From positions 682,001-746,000 of the forward strand of contig WACJ01000044.1 in NCBI GenBank assembly GCA_008973525.1: a stretch of 64,000 bases of DNA, read 5' to 3'. Origin of the DNA: Stenopsyche tienmushanensis (lineage: Eukaryota > Arthropoda > Insecta > Trichoptera > Stenopsychidae). The translations under genes were made by a program, and so were the position numbers. Positions 38,601 to 51,320 of the stretch are shown here, one piece after another (position 1 is the first letter of the stretch; every line of letters starts with the position of its first letter). The notes under the pieces are model-generated. The model had not been told where the DNA came from, did not search any database, and saw nothing but the letters and a program-made list of their open reading frames with translations.

Positions 38601-40100
38601 ATGATTATATAAATTAATTAAAATGATCAGATATAAATTCATAGTTACAGTATGATTTGGAGCAGATGTATTTTAGGACATCTGAATTATGAACGTTGTT
38701 CGTCATGAGTAGTTAATACTTTGTAAATCTAAATCAAACATGGTAAACATTACGATTGTCATGTATATTATATAGATTAGGATAAGATAGGCATCTTTTT
38801 AGGGCGTTACAAAAGAAAAACCGTTCATTTATCCAGCAGTGTTATGATGGAATGATTTCGTAAGTAAGTAAATGACATTCGAGTTTCGTACTTCAATAAT
38901 CCAACTTTTCCTGTTCCAAATGCTACCTGTTACATATTTTCGGTTTTTCAGATGCAATCAGAATTTATCGCCGGCAAATCTGCCGTGTAGCTACTCATTC
39001 TGGAAATTGGCAAACATTGTTCTAGATCGGCCGATTGCTTTCGGATGATTAATGAGCTGAAACGGCGCGGTTAAATAAATTATTGCTCTAGTCAAAAATA
39101 AAGTACAGAGGAAAGTTTTGACGCCGGCATTGGAAGTTGTTTAATTGGGAAGCGGGTCCTGGCCCACGTGGGTCCCGGTCCCGAATTTAATTCCAATATC
39201 TGGAACCGCCCGAATGTGGCAAAATATCGGCGAAGCCAACTTTGCGCTCGTAGATTACGCAACTTAGAAGATTGGGGGGCACAGTGTCGTATTGGCAATA
39301 AGCTTAAATGCTCTTAAATTCCGGATCGATCCTTGTAAGTCGCCAGATGGACTATTAGTTCATCTAATTGTCCATTATGCAGTGTGTTCCTATTCTCGGT
39401 TCGTTCTGGCAACTTTCCTTGTTTCGCTGAGGACAAGTTTTTCGCCGATGAAATTACGCCTTCTCTACACTTTACGGCTTATTGTATCTGACAAAAAAGT
39501 TTTCTTTTAACAGAATAACCCCGAAATTGTTTCCTTTATTTCACTCATACACCTTACTTACTTCTAAGTTGAAGAAATGGGTTATTGAGGAACATGTGCC
39601 ATGATAAATAAAGTCAATTTCGTCGTCCGGAATGACCGGGCCATTCGTTTTAATGGGTGTACACATATGGGAATGCCGGTTGAATTTAAAATATTTTCAT
39701 TACTTAGACTTGGACGCATTTTTTTAATTTAAAATGCTATGGAAAAGCTACAGAAAATTCGAAAACGTCTTATGGTTTAAATATGATAACACAATCAAAT
39801 TCAACGGACAACTTTTGGCTATTTTTTTTCATTATCTCAACACATTCCGATCGGGTTACGTCTATGTATGCCTTTCGAGTACTATACACAGACAGATTTA
39901 ATCACAATATTCAATACATTATATAAATAACCTCGCAGTTTAAAAACTAACGCAATGTTTAAATATTTATATACAGTGAGATTTCCTAAACATTATCTGA
40001 ATTTTTTTCTAGAAACTACTTATTAATTAAAAAGTTAGAGTGTCTTTTCTAATGTCACGCAATTCAACGGCAAATTCGCACCCGAGTTAAGTATGTTAAA

Positions 40101-40220
40101 CATTTGAAGAGTATGCCCGCATATATTGCGAACAGCGCTTTTATAGAGTTTTATTTTCAATTTCATGTTTCTATTTTTAATGCAATATTAATTATTCAAA
40201 TTATAATGTCAAACAATACA
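40101..40220 (+). repeat. dispersed repeat, family A, copy 2
   Basis: Shares AAGAGTATGCCCGCA, ATTGCG, CAGCGC and AATTATTCAAATTATAATGT with 13751-13870 in the same order. More diverged in the middle. Confidence 0.6.
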
Positions 40221-42379
40221 TTTGCGTCTGTTTTATTGTTTTGCCGCATTTCAATTGAATTTTAAACGAAACTAACTTGAATACAATCAATCGTAAAAAG
40301 AGGAAAATATCGAAAAAAATTAACTCACTAATCAAAGGGTAAAAAAATGCCTAATGATTGAAAATACAAGAAAAAAATCCGCTTATCGATGGTCTTCATC
40401 GTCCGAGCAATTGCCATCGTTCATTCACTATTACGCGGAATGGGATATCCAATATTTGTTTTCTATCGTTTATGACCACAACGATAAATATAAAGGGAAC
40501 GTTAAAATCGTTATTTCCTTTCATGTCACTACAAATATTTACAATGGGCCTCGTGTGTGCGTCGAAGACCTCTGAGCGATGTTTACATCTGTTTTTTCTC
40601 TTTGAACTGAATCAATTTCAAACATGGAAGCATTAAAAATTCAAGAAGAATCGTGTGTGGAAGACATCGGACATCCGCCCACGAATGCGATTCTGTCAAC
40701 GACAAGATGTCAACGAGACCGCGTGGGATACCGCCACAAAGCCGGATGTCCACGTGAAGATGGTAAACACTGGATTTCAATGAAACCATAACAGGGCATC
40801 AATCTTAGGCCTCTTTGAGTGCTTTTGTACAATAAAATCGCTGTAATTTCCTCGCCCACTTTCATTGAGTGCCCCATGACAGACGGACAGGTTCGAACAA
40901 AGAGGGCAATGAGGAGTTCCTTCGAGCGAGCTGATGATATAATATGGAACTCTTCGACGGACGCGTTGCCTAGTAACATATCCATGTAAACTTGGAATAC
41001 ATAATATTGAAATGGCATAAAAATATGCATTATATCATAGATATGTTTTGGGGATGGCAGATCATATGTTCCACATGTAGGTTAATCTATGTACATATTA
41101 AGAAATATAATGTTTCATATTGTATGCGTTGTTAATGGTTTAAAAAACTGGATACAAGGATAGCAAAAACGTCTCCATTAACACGTCCATTACTCATTCT
41201 TTTGAATGCAATACAATGAGTCTTGACTAATCTGTCCTCTTCTAAATGACGTAAACTTTGAATTTATACACTAATGTCTGATATTTCGTTGGACACGACA
41301 GCATAATTACTAGGGAAAACACTAAAGAACAATGATACTCCAGCAACAATGTGCAATTAATTATGCGCGATACTTCATTACACGGCATGACAGAATAACG
41401 TCGTTATTACGTTTGGGCCACACAATCCGGGTCGGCAGAATTCAGCTGAAATCTCAACAGTATGGATTTCGACGTCACTTTTGTAAAATTCAGATGGGTG
41501 TCAGAGTGGCGGCTGAACCCGACGGCTTTGTCCCGGAGGACGTGAAAGGACCACTGGGCGGTACAAAGGGTCGAAGACAAACATGCCAATCAAATATGCT
41601 AAGGTGCGTAAAGCCCTCTTACTCGTAGTTTCCATACATTTAAACAACAATCGCAGTGTACACGAACTATTAATTTTGACGCTTTTCTAAACGCTGGGCG
41701 CCAGTTTGACAAGCTTTGAGTCCTGTCTGAGTACCCAAAATGTTATCTACAATAGACGATCCTTTGTTGGTGACCAAAATGTATAGATTGGCACGATGCA
41801 GACAAATTCTCCAAAACAATGTTCAGTTACACGATTAGGACTTAAGCTTAGATGATTTTTGAAAATTACTAAACTTACCGAAAATGGGTTCGAAGACATT
41901 ATCAATATCGATATACATTATTACCAAGTGAATGAATCGTCAGAAATTGCATATTATTCATACGTTTTTTTTTAAATCAACAATATATGTTGATGATATT
42001 AGACTTTAATAAATATTAAAGACTATCTATAGTATTCTGAATTATAAATTACAATCCAAGACGTATGTGAACTGTGAAACTTGGTTATCGAAGGCATATA
42101 ATATTATACGATGTTTTGAATGCAAAAATATTTTATATTATAGTTATATCATTGGATGGTTATAACAATTAATTGGCATGCATATCGACGATGTTCCGAC
42201 ACAAGAACTTATGTAAATTTGGTTCATCGTTCATGCGCTTAACAATGAGTAGAGATGTTCATCGAAATCACATGCAGACTATAGAACACGCTGTGGTAAA
42301 TTCGCATGAATTAATTTATGAACTGTTGAGTTCTGAATATGTAACTAAGATGCATCTTTGCACATTCGATTAATGCATT

Positions 42380-42835
42380 TTGAAAATAATTGGGATTTGA
42401 CAAGGGGAAATAATCCTATTCTGAATATGAAACAATTTGTATATACAAAATTAATGTTTCCGATTTATATTAGGTCTTCCCGAAAGAAGTTCATTCATCG
42501 TCAAGAAAACGAAGTCAAATATATCGGTGTACAGTTGGATAGACGCCTAGCTTGAACTACAGACAGACAGAAGAAAAATAACAGAAAAAGAAGAAAGAAA
42601 AAAAGCAACTTGAACTTAAAACGAGAATGTTATATTGACTGATTGACCGAAATTCAGAACTATTCCTAGAGAATAGAATAGTGATATGCAAATACATATT
42701 AAAAACGATTTGTACGTTCGGGATACTGTTCTGGAGTACAATCACTTTCAATCCAAATTGTTTAGTTGAAGAACTGATCAATCAAACCTCCAGGATACAA
42801 GCCGAAGCGACCTTATTTGAAACGCGCACTTTGAA
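42380..42835 (+). mobile_element. Jockey-like LINE reverse-transcriptase tail, degenerate
   Basis: The plus strand reads N-E-V-K-Y-I-G-V-Q-L-D-R-R-L-A, the motif near the end of the reverse-transcriptase domain in insect Jockey-clade LINEs. After a stop and an indel it resumes as L-I-D-R-N-S-E-L-F-L-E-N-R, then Y-I-L-K-T-I-C-T-F-G-I-L-F-W-S-T and Q-T-S-R-I-Q-A-E-A-T, in the order expected of the thumb and connection region. The rest of the element is absent, as is usual for 5'-truncated LINE copies. Same direction as none of the host exons. Confidence 0.82.
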
Positions 42836-42900
42836 GTGACAGTTATTCCAAGAAAGATGGAGTGATGCATCCAAGCCGAAGGTGCGCTCCTCCCTCGTCA
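42814..42900 (+). repeat. partial MITE copy next to the LINE fragment
   Basis: TATTTGAAACGCGCACTTTG, then GACAGTTATT and GGTGCGCTCCT, line up with the left half of the element at 11588-11772. The right terminal repeat is missing. It directly follows the last recognisable LINE codons. Confidence 0.55.
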
Positions 42901-43145
42901 TTAAATAATGAAGATCTACACAAGACAGCACTATAGATGTTATAAAAATGACTAAATATCCCTCAGAGGACAGATCGTCAAGAAAGTTAAAAGTTGATAA
43001 AAAAAAATGGATTTCTTATGGGATAACCTAATGTGAAAATCAGTCATATTGTTTTACCAACACTAGAGAATTGAAATCATCTTCATTGCAATCAGATTGT
43101 AGTGTATTTTAGCATTCTAAGGTTTGAGTAAAATTGTGTACTTAC

Positions 43146-43347
43146 TTGTAGTTTGAACCGAGGGGTATATCCCCGATGGCTACATTGTCGTGGGTGAGAC
43201 TTGGGCTCGTCCTGATCCAGAAGTAAGTCAAAGACTCTGGTGCCGATGGTGGTGTGAATCTGCACTCGAGGGTAACATTTTCACCCTCTCGCGTGTCTCG
43301 CTGTTCGTCGCTGCACAGACATCTCGTCAGCATCAGAACCAGAACCA
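43146..43347 (-). CDS. ed: ed exon 2: end of signal peptide and first half of Ig1
   Basis: Acceptor: a T-rich tract and CAG at 43350-43348. Donor: CAA followed by GTAAGTA at 43145. Codons read V-V-L-V-L-M-L-T-R-C-L-C-S (hydrophobic core of a signal peptide, likely cleaved near the last C-S), then the A'-to-C strands of Ig domain 1 with the first cysteine (about residue 35) in a V-T-L-E-C context and the core tryptophan in F-W-I-R. The exon ends in phase 2 and joins exon 3 to make a lysine codon. The open frame extends upstream through the acceptor to a GTG, not an ATG, so this cannot be the initiating exon. The only internal ATG would cut the signal peptide to a few residues. Flanked by introns of about 19 kb and 15 kb. 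Confidence 0.88.
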
Positions 43348-43679
43348 CTGAAAAATAAGACAAAAACACGCAATTAATTAAAGATCGCTAATCGCCAGAC
43401 CCGCCGGAATTATTTAAATTAAAGCCATAACTTCTCGGCTAGGAGATATCATTTGGTTGAACGTCATTAAGAGCTATGTTAATGACAATACCGACGAATG
43501 CCACGGGTACATGTTGAAATTGCCGTAGGTAGTTTCCTCCAAAGTGGGTACCACTGATCATTAGTAACGGCAGTGGGAGGTCACATCGTAAACCTTTTCG
43601 GGGTCCACACCTCGGGAGCCTTGTACACGAATAATCTTGAGGCGCCGTGACAATAAATTTATTTTTATTAACTAGAATT

Positions 43680-43735
43680 ATCGGAATCGACTCCCCGCGG
43701 GGGGCTCGCGACGGCGCGTCGCCCTAGGGGTGGTT
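43680..43735. other. short GC-rich, CpG-dense patch
   Basis: A run with CCCCGCGGGGGG, CGCGACGGCGCGTCG and CCCTAGGGG stands out from the AT-rich surroundings, about 330 bp upstream of exon 2. It contains several short palindromes. No gene or known element was recognised; an intronic regulatory role is only a guess. Confidence 0.4.
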
Positions 43736-44303
43736 TTACATGCGAAACGCGGAAAAATGAAATTTGCATGTCATTTGTGAAGATCTGCAACATATCAAAA
43801 AAATGTAACGAATAACGAGGTTCATTAAAAGGAGCAAACGAGATGTACTAACGAGAACACTCGCATGCTACAATAACGAATGCGGATAGGTTAGAGTGCA
43901 AATTTTAGCTCGTTTTGCGGACAAAAAATGTTTCTGAAATAGTGGCGATTCATATTAGTCTGCAAAGGTGCGACGTGCGATTCTGATTAGTGTGGAAGTA
44001 CGCTGAAAAGATACTTTGTTTTAACAGTTCCGAGGGAGCAACTTTGTTTTATCGGCTGGAGCGACTTCGTGAACAAAATTTTATCTGTAACTTCCTCCTA
44101 TCATTTAAATGAAATACTGATAGCTTGAAAGAAGACCATTTTAATCTTAATTGGTCTTATTTACAGGCACTTAAGGAATAAAATCCAATTATAAATGCAG
44201 ATTCAGACTATTGCCATGTCTTCGCGTAAAGCCAATAAAACTCATTTCAATGAATAAATAGAAAATCTATCAAAAATTTTGAGTGGTGAGTGATTCGTGA
44301 TCA

Positions 44304-44380
44304 AACATATCGACGCTGATATTTTTCGCAAATTTTCCAACGACGATATATCGCTGTCCGGCATTGATTATTGTCAAAAT
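44304..44380 (+). repeat. dispersed repeat, family D, copy 1
   Basis: Shares TTTTTCGCAAATTTTCCAAC (as TTTTTGCAAAG...AAC), GATATATC and TGTCCGGCATT (as TGTCCAGCATT) with 59690-59775, in the same order. Confidence 0.5.
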
Positions 44381-46912
44381 TCTCAATCTCGAATGTATCA
44401 AAAAGGTATTTTATCTATAATCTCGTGCATTATTATATGTTTTCTTTGAGATGGATGCTTTAACAGATTATTTTGTCATCATAATGATGTCGTATTCAAT
44501 TTACGGTAGCTCTGGTTTGTCATGTGTTCACCGGAAATGTCACCGGCTCGATTCTGATCATTTTCTCACCTGTCCCTTGATTGCATGACCACCTTTCAGC
44601 TAAAATATGATGCTGGCGACTAACTCTTGAAGCACGTTATCGGATAGCTCGAGGGGCTCGTGTATAATCATTTTACGTAATTGCAAGACATGCAACAGCC
44701 GCATAAGCGGTAGGAAAATGAGAAATTACACGAGCATAATGGTACGAGCCGGATAATGGGGTGGAAGACTATCGTACAGGACCCGGAGGATGCGTATGTC
44801 GAGGTTGTACGACGTCTCCTTTACGACGATCATACAGAATTAAGTTAGAGCGAGATTACTTCAGCGTACGAGCGAGTAATTAGAACGAAGATAAACTGTT
44901 GGGACATCATTCTAAATTTCTTTGTTCTTGAGGAACGAGACTGTGAGAGGATCGTGGGAGAAGACGAAGACTTAATTACGGAAGATGGGGGTTTAATAGC
45001 TGCAGTATTTGCAACTAGTTATGCAACATTTATGTCATGTTTATTTATGCACAGTTATGTAACAGTTTCGTCACGATAGTAACGATCCTGGAATTTGTCG
45101 ACCGTATCTTTGAGATCCTTTATTGACGTATAAAAGTACGGAATCAAGATGCTGGATAAACGAGGAATTCGTAGTACGGCAGGGAGATGAATTTCCTGGT
45201 TGGAAACATTGAATGAGTGGTTTCGTTGAATTTAGTCTGGAGCGATGTGTATTTTAACAGCTTACAAATACCGCCTTTGGCTACGAATTTACCCTCGACC
45301 ACCATAGCAAATACGTGCCAAGACGTGATAAATGGATGAGCACGTTTTTTTTATAACAAAACGATTGTTTATGGGGATTTAATTGCATTTCGGCGCTAAC
45401 ACTAAAGTGTTCGTCATAAACAAACACTAGCGAGAGAAAATCATGTCACCTTCGGGCTATGATTTCCTTTTTTCATTTCGACACCATCGGTTATTCTAAG
45501 AAGATACTTCATCGATATTGAGGTAAGATGAAATCACTTCATCGCAGACACGTTTCGAGAAGGCTATGGCCGCAGCGATGTTTACAGAACAGGGCAATAT
45601 AGCGGACAAGACAGACATGCTGTGAAAAACGGCAATAAAACAGCAAACAATTCCGCATATTCCATGAATAATGGATCGGGAAAATGCACAAAGGCCGGCG
45701 ATTGTTCAGCTCACAGCTCCGGAAGACCGATTTCTCTATTCGCTTTAGCCGTAAATATAAATTCGAGCACAAATCCGGAACGACGTCGAGCCAAATCCAT
45801 GAAAGACGGATTCAACAAGTCTGAATGGCCGCATAAATCAAATTGCGCTTTGTAAGTTTCAGTCGTCGTATATACGCAAACATCAAAAATGCGCATGAAT
45901 TAAATGCGGCTATGATTACTGAAGACTTCCATGCTCGGAAAGATTGAGTAGCACTGCGCCAGATATGCTCCTGGGAGGTGGACCGAATAAAACCTGTTCG
46001 ATGTTCCTGGAAAGAGTTGATGCATTCTGCGTGCAAAAGAGAATGCGGAAAAATTCCAATGGAAATTCGACCAAGGAAGGTTATACATCTATACATCTGA
46101 CAAAGGACACATAATATTTTATATCCATGAATTTTAAATCATTATTTTGTACTACACAGCCACAGTAAAAAGCAATAGAAATGCATAAGCAAGACGAACA
46201 AAATAAGTATTTGGATCTTCAAGCCTGATTTAACAACGTAAGATGTATTAATACAAGGAATCATCCAAGTTTTATAAAGGGAAATGGAGGCATATTTCTT
46301 CGTGATAATGCGTATTATATAAAACCGTCTTCTCACTTATTTTAATCCAGAGTAGTTTTATAAAGACGCGATTAAAAAATTTAGAGTGGCTATAAATTAG
46401 CCCTAAAATGTAATTCGAGGAGGTAAAGCATTCGATCGATTAGCTGCCTTTGAAAGCCATGAATTGATGTTGGAAAGTGTTTTTAATGAAGATGAATCGG
46501 TAGATATGGTAATCAACTCCGAGTCGAATGGATTTGAAAGCGATTCCGATAATATGACCGATCTTACAAATCCACTATTATGATATCAATTGTACGGATG
46601 GAATATTGAAACGAATATGGATTTAATTGTAAGATTTCAGATGAAATTTGCGTGGTGAAGTTCAACAGCAAACTTTCAAGGAATCTTTGAAACCAAATGA
46701 TTAATATAGTTTTAATTTTATTGAATGATAAATGAACGGTCTGAATGCAAGAGCGTCAATGGTGCATATTCGATTTCAATTAAATTATATCTGCGGCTTT
46801 CTTTGGTTTTCAAATGTTGAGGAATATCGTATTATGTATATAATTAATTTTGATTTAGTATCATTGATATGTTGTAATGCAACTAAATCCAGTATGTTAT
46901 GGATCACTCATA

Positions 46913-47200
46913 CGAGGGTCATCTAGAAAGTAAGGTTACAAGAGTTCCAGAGGATCATTAAGTGGTTGAGTTAAGTTGTTCAAAGAAGATTTTTTTATCA
47001 TTTTTCCCAGGAGGGAGAAGCTTTTCTGGAGTTTATCGTAACGGGGGATGAGACAAGAGTATTTCACTACACCCCAGGATCCAAAAAGAGCTGGCGGTGG
47101 AGGTCTATGATATTGGCACACAAAAGCTGGTACCCCGACTGCAAAAATGTCTCGATCTTGACGGAGATTACGTTGAAAAATAGTTAAATAATTATGTATA
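46913..47200 (+). mobile_element. mariner fragment with transposase segment
   Basis: The left end reads CGAGGGTCATCTAGAAAGTA after a TA dinucleotide, matching the ends of 24179-24365. Inside, the plus strand reads G-E-A-F-L-E-F-I-V-T-G-D-E-T-R-V-F-H-Y-T, then P-G-S-K-K-S-W and, after it, a run resembling the following transposase region. The first catalytic aspartate (T-G-D-E) is kept. The right terminal repeat is not found, so it is a truncated remnant. Confidence 0.82.
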
Positions 47201-50200
47201 TATAATATATATTGCATAACATATTCAATAACTCAACATAATCCTTGTATACATAATCCCAACGAGGGAATTGCTGATGCAAATTTTAATCAATGTTCAA
47301 ACAGCTTATATGTCAATTACATTATATGAGATTTATGTATGTACCGTGTTCGAAAGGCCGAAGTCAAACAAAGACTTTTTATGCAGACTTGTTCGTACAG
47401 CTACGAGCTTTCAGCAGAAAATGTAAAAGAATATGAATTTTCCATAGAAAACAAAGGCGCTGTAATACAAAAGATGAATCGGGTCTATAACACAGAAATC
47501 GCATTAAATAGCATAAGGAAAAAGAGAGTGTAAAACGGGGAGAAAAGAAAGGAATGCCAAGTCAGAAAACTTTCAACATACAGCCTCATACGCGACAGGC
47601 CGTTCGGGTCCAGGAGTTTAAGTGGCATCAAAAGTTTTTTATGGTGCTAATGGGGTTAGAAAGTATTTGCCTAACTGCAGTAGAAACTTTCTACACCTGT
47701 TACCGGCGCAAACTTCCGCGACGTGGCGTCGATATCCAGGAATATTCCCGACGAATACAACAATCTGGGAGGCCGGCCGTATATTTTTATGCGATACGTC
47801 TTTAATTAACTACGCGGACAGTGTATGACCATCAAATCTGTTCTCGTCCATAAAAAGTCGTGAATTCGCAGGAACCCTTTGCGTCGGACGGTCCACTTTT
47901 TACGTCTCCATACAGAATGACACCCTAAAATGCCCCATAAATCCGACATAAATGGAGGCACAAAAGGGCGGTAAAATCTTGCGATAAACAGAACACATGT
48001 GTTACACATGTGTGTGCTTCGAAACTGGTGGGGTGCAGATTTCTTCAGCGTTTAATTAAGCACATAAGCATTTACGGTACCGATAAAGTTTTATCGCGAT
48101 GTGTTCGAAGCGTTATCTATGTGTTTTTTTTTTTTTGGACTGTATCATTGACATGTTGGGAGCCGCTGGTCCAGACAAAGGAAGCCAGTGCAAGGGTCTC
48201 AGCTTCAATGCGGCTTTCACTACAAACGTCCATTAGCGTCCGATAGGTTCTGTGGAAATAATTCAATTTACGATCCAGATCGAGGAGTTCGCTCCGATGT
48301 GGGGGCGAATGAATATATATCAATTTGGGAGCGTAATTCTTCCGGAGTGATTCTGCAAAAAGCCCATAGAGTGTATTTAAATGAATACATTCAATTTCCC
48401 CGCTTGAAAGATGCTATCTTTCTTCGGATGGCTTATTATTTTTAAACGATCTATGGCATTATATCAAATTATATGAACATGGCTGACGCACGAAAGATGG
48501 CCTGGATGGTCCTTAAATGACATGATATATTCAATTAAGGCGCTTTGCAATCTTTTTTAATGGCACCTATTCACTTCCTGACATGCTAGCAGCAACCAGT
48601 GCATTGTAACGAGATCGTGGGACTCTCTCACGACCACGTAATCGTCTTTTTGTAATATTCATACGTTATCTTATATGAATATTTCATTTGGTAACAGTAT
48701 GGGAATCGCACATCGTTGATATTATGCCTCCTGATGAAAATGGCGATGCACTCCAAATGGTGTATTGAAAATTTCTTTTCAGCCGCGGATACAAAAGGGG
48801 TATGCATTGTAAAAGCATCCGCAAAAGTGCAATTCCAGGAAATCTTAACAGCTTATTGTCGGTAGTGTATGAGTTGTATAAAGCCGATGGCGCATTTGCA
48901 TCTGATATCGAATAACTCGCAACATTGACATGGCATTTTATTTTCGCTCGGAAATTCTACTTTACAACATTTTTATAGCTGAGGATTTTAATCCCTGGTT
49001 AGTGGATATAAAAGATCCTATTTAACACGCTGCGATTCGGGCTGTGCGTTTTTATTTGATAAATACAATATAATTCAATGATTTTGCATGTGGGTTTCAT
49101 TTTCACAGATATTTGAAAACGATATAAATACGATTATCAATCATATGATCAAGTGTTTAGATTGTAGATTCTTAATACAAAGGATATGGTTCAAATCCAG
49201 GCAGATAGGCAGATAACGCAGGCATGGACTGTAAAGTGTTAATAATGATATATTTTTTTATACACACTTTATATTTTGCAAATTCGATTGTTTGAAAGGG
49301 ACAAAGGCACATATCATCGCAATAAGATTAAGAACCCCTGGTTTAAGGCATAGAAAGTAATTCAAACAACATCCATTAATAATTTGGCGCAATTAGTGTC
49401 CCATTTTAAAGCCAGGATCATAGATACATTTCATACAATAATAATTATCATTCAAGTTGATTTAATTAACTTTAGCTAAACTTGGACTTCGGATGATGTA
49501 TGTCGTTGTATGCGATGGATCATTAAGTATCAATGCCAAAAATATACCATCAACTTAATCTATCACAGAAATAAATATGTGTAAATGGATGAATTGAATG
49601 ATAATCTTCAATGTCAGATAAATATATAAAATAATGGACTATACTAAGTCTAGACTAGTATAATAGCATTGAGATAAAAATATATATAATATTTGTTCTC
49701 TTAATTATCTACGATATTCAACAGCAATTTGATGTAACCATTGGGCGTCTTTGAGATATATCCAAAAATAGTTCTATTTGAATTGATTGAATTTAAGTAG
49801 ATAAGTATAATCTATTATTGGCACAACAAATTATGATTGATATTTTCATTTTCAGCTAATTCAAATCACTTTTTGGCATCAAATTTGAAATAATTAGGAT
49901 AAGATACATTGGGAATGTTTAATAGCGAATCGCTACTGGATTTATATTATGGCAATGGGGAACAAGGTGATATTGTTGGAACGAGATCCTAATTTAGATT
50001 TTTTTGCTCAAAAATAGAAGTTCAAATGTTAACGATTTGGGGGATTTGAATAATGTCCTCTTCCGATTAAAGAAATCGATACATGTAAAATGAGCGTTTC
50101 TCGCATATACTGCCTTAAATCATGCATGAAGGCGATTAGTGTCACTATTTAATAGTCAGTTCCACAGTTGAGAAATCTTTGCCACAATTCATATGAAATG

Positions 50201-51320
50201 CAATATTTTTTATGGCGTAATGTTCGTGGCTTGGTGATTATAGTCCAGTAATAGCCTTTATTCCATCTACAGTGTTGAAGTTATTAATCCGACTTCAAAT
50301 GGGCGTGCCCATGCACTTACATACAAAGTGATGTTAATTCATTATGAAAGATGGAAAAAAATAGCAATTAAAAGTTATTTATTACGCTCGGGTCGGAAAT
50401 GCGGATGAAATACTTAAAAAGTCGTCTTGACAGCCGTCAACTGATAGCGTCTGCGGGGGTGTCAAATTCGATGCAATCGCTTCGATTTCCAAGCGATATG
50501 CATTTGGAACCATCGGAAATTCATGGCGCAATAAGTTATATTATACGAACATTAAACGTGACATTTGTAATAGAAACTGTTTTCTAGTGTATTCATTTCA
50601 AAATAACTGTCAACAGTGGAAATGAATACGGCATAAAGGACGACCCTTTTCTAACCCTTTCGCGTCTAAGCGATTTTCCGCCAGCAAAAAGTTAAGTTTC
50701 CATCACATAAGGGGTTATCAAAAGGGAAGAGAGACAAAGAGGACTTTTTTGTCCGGAACCCGACCACGTCCTAAATACAAAGGCCTTCGTGTTTTGCAAA
50801 GTGAATTTTCCGAGGGGTCAGATGGTAAAATGGGAGAAAATCATAACGCCACTTTGTAACAGCGTAGCTTAATTTCCACAATAAAGATTAAATGGCGTGC
50901 AATAATATTGTACCACCGCAATAATAAATTCATACGGAGTTTCATTATTCCGAAACAAAGTATCGAATAAAACGATTCAAAGAACAGTGGGGCGTTTGAG
51001 CAACGACCCACTCGCTTTGGCTGTCGAAGGACTCGTGACAGTGTCGCTATCAAAAATTAATTAACCCTGGTATACTTTGTAAAATAACGTATTTTATAAC
51101 CCAACGAAAGACTTAAAGAATATGGATAAATTCTGCATGTTTTTATTAAAATTATTATGATTTCATACATTCGAATACTTGTAAATTAGACGGTAATCTT
51201 TCATTGTTATAGTCATTTATTATGTTGTTTCTGATGATTGAGAATGATTACCAATTTATTTTCGTTTTTAAACAGAAAATCAATCATATATATATATATA
51301 GTTTTGATCGATATAATTAA

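Larger units (their letters stand above)
27860..43145 (-). other. ed intron 2
   Basis: About 15.3 kb. It holds a degraded Tc1-type cluster (28315-29290), a mariner MITE (36173-36505), repeat family C copy 2 (38360-38600), family A copy 2 (40101-40220), and a Jockey-like LINE fragment with an abutting MITE piece (42380-42900). A short palindromic GC-rich motif with GGCCCACGTGGG lies near 39158. Open frames of up to 172 codons (37430-37948) have no recognisable domain. No further gene is supported. Confidence 0.8.

Noticed and set aside
39150..39185. GC-rich near-palindrome around GGCCCACGTGGG
   Set aside because: A single short palindrome with an E-box core; nothing else supports a regulatory call.
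46430..46580. Acidic reading with E-S-D-S-D-N, reminiscent of a piggyBac transposase N-terminus
   Set aside because: Too short and low-complexity; no other transposase region or terminal repeat nearby.
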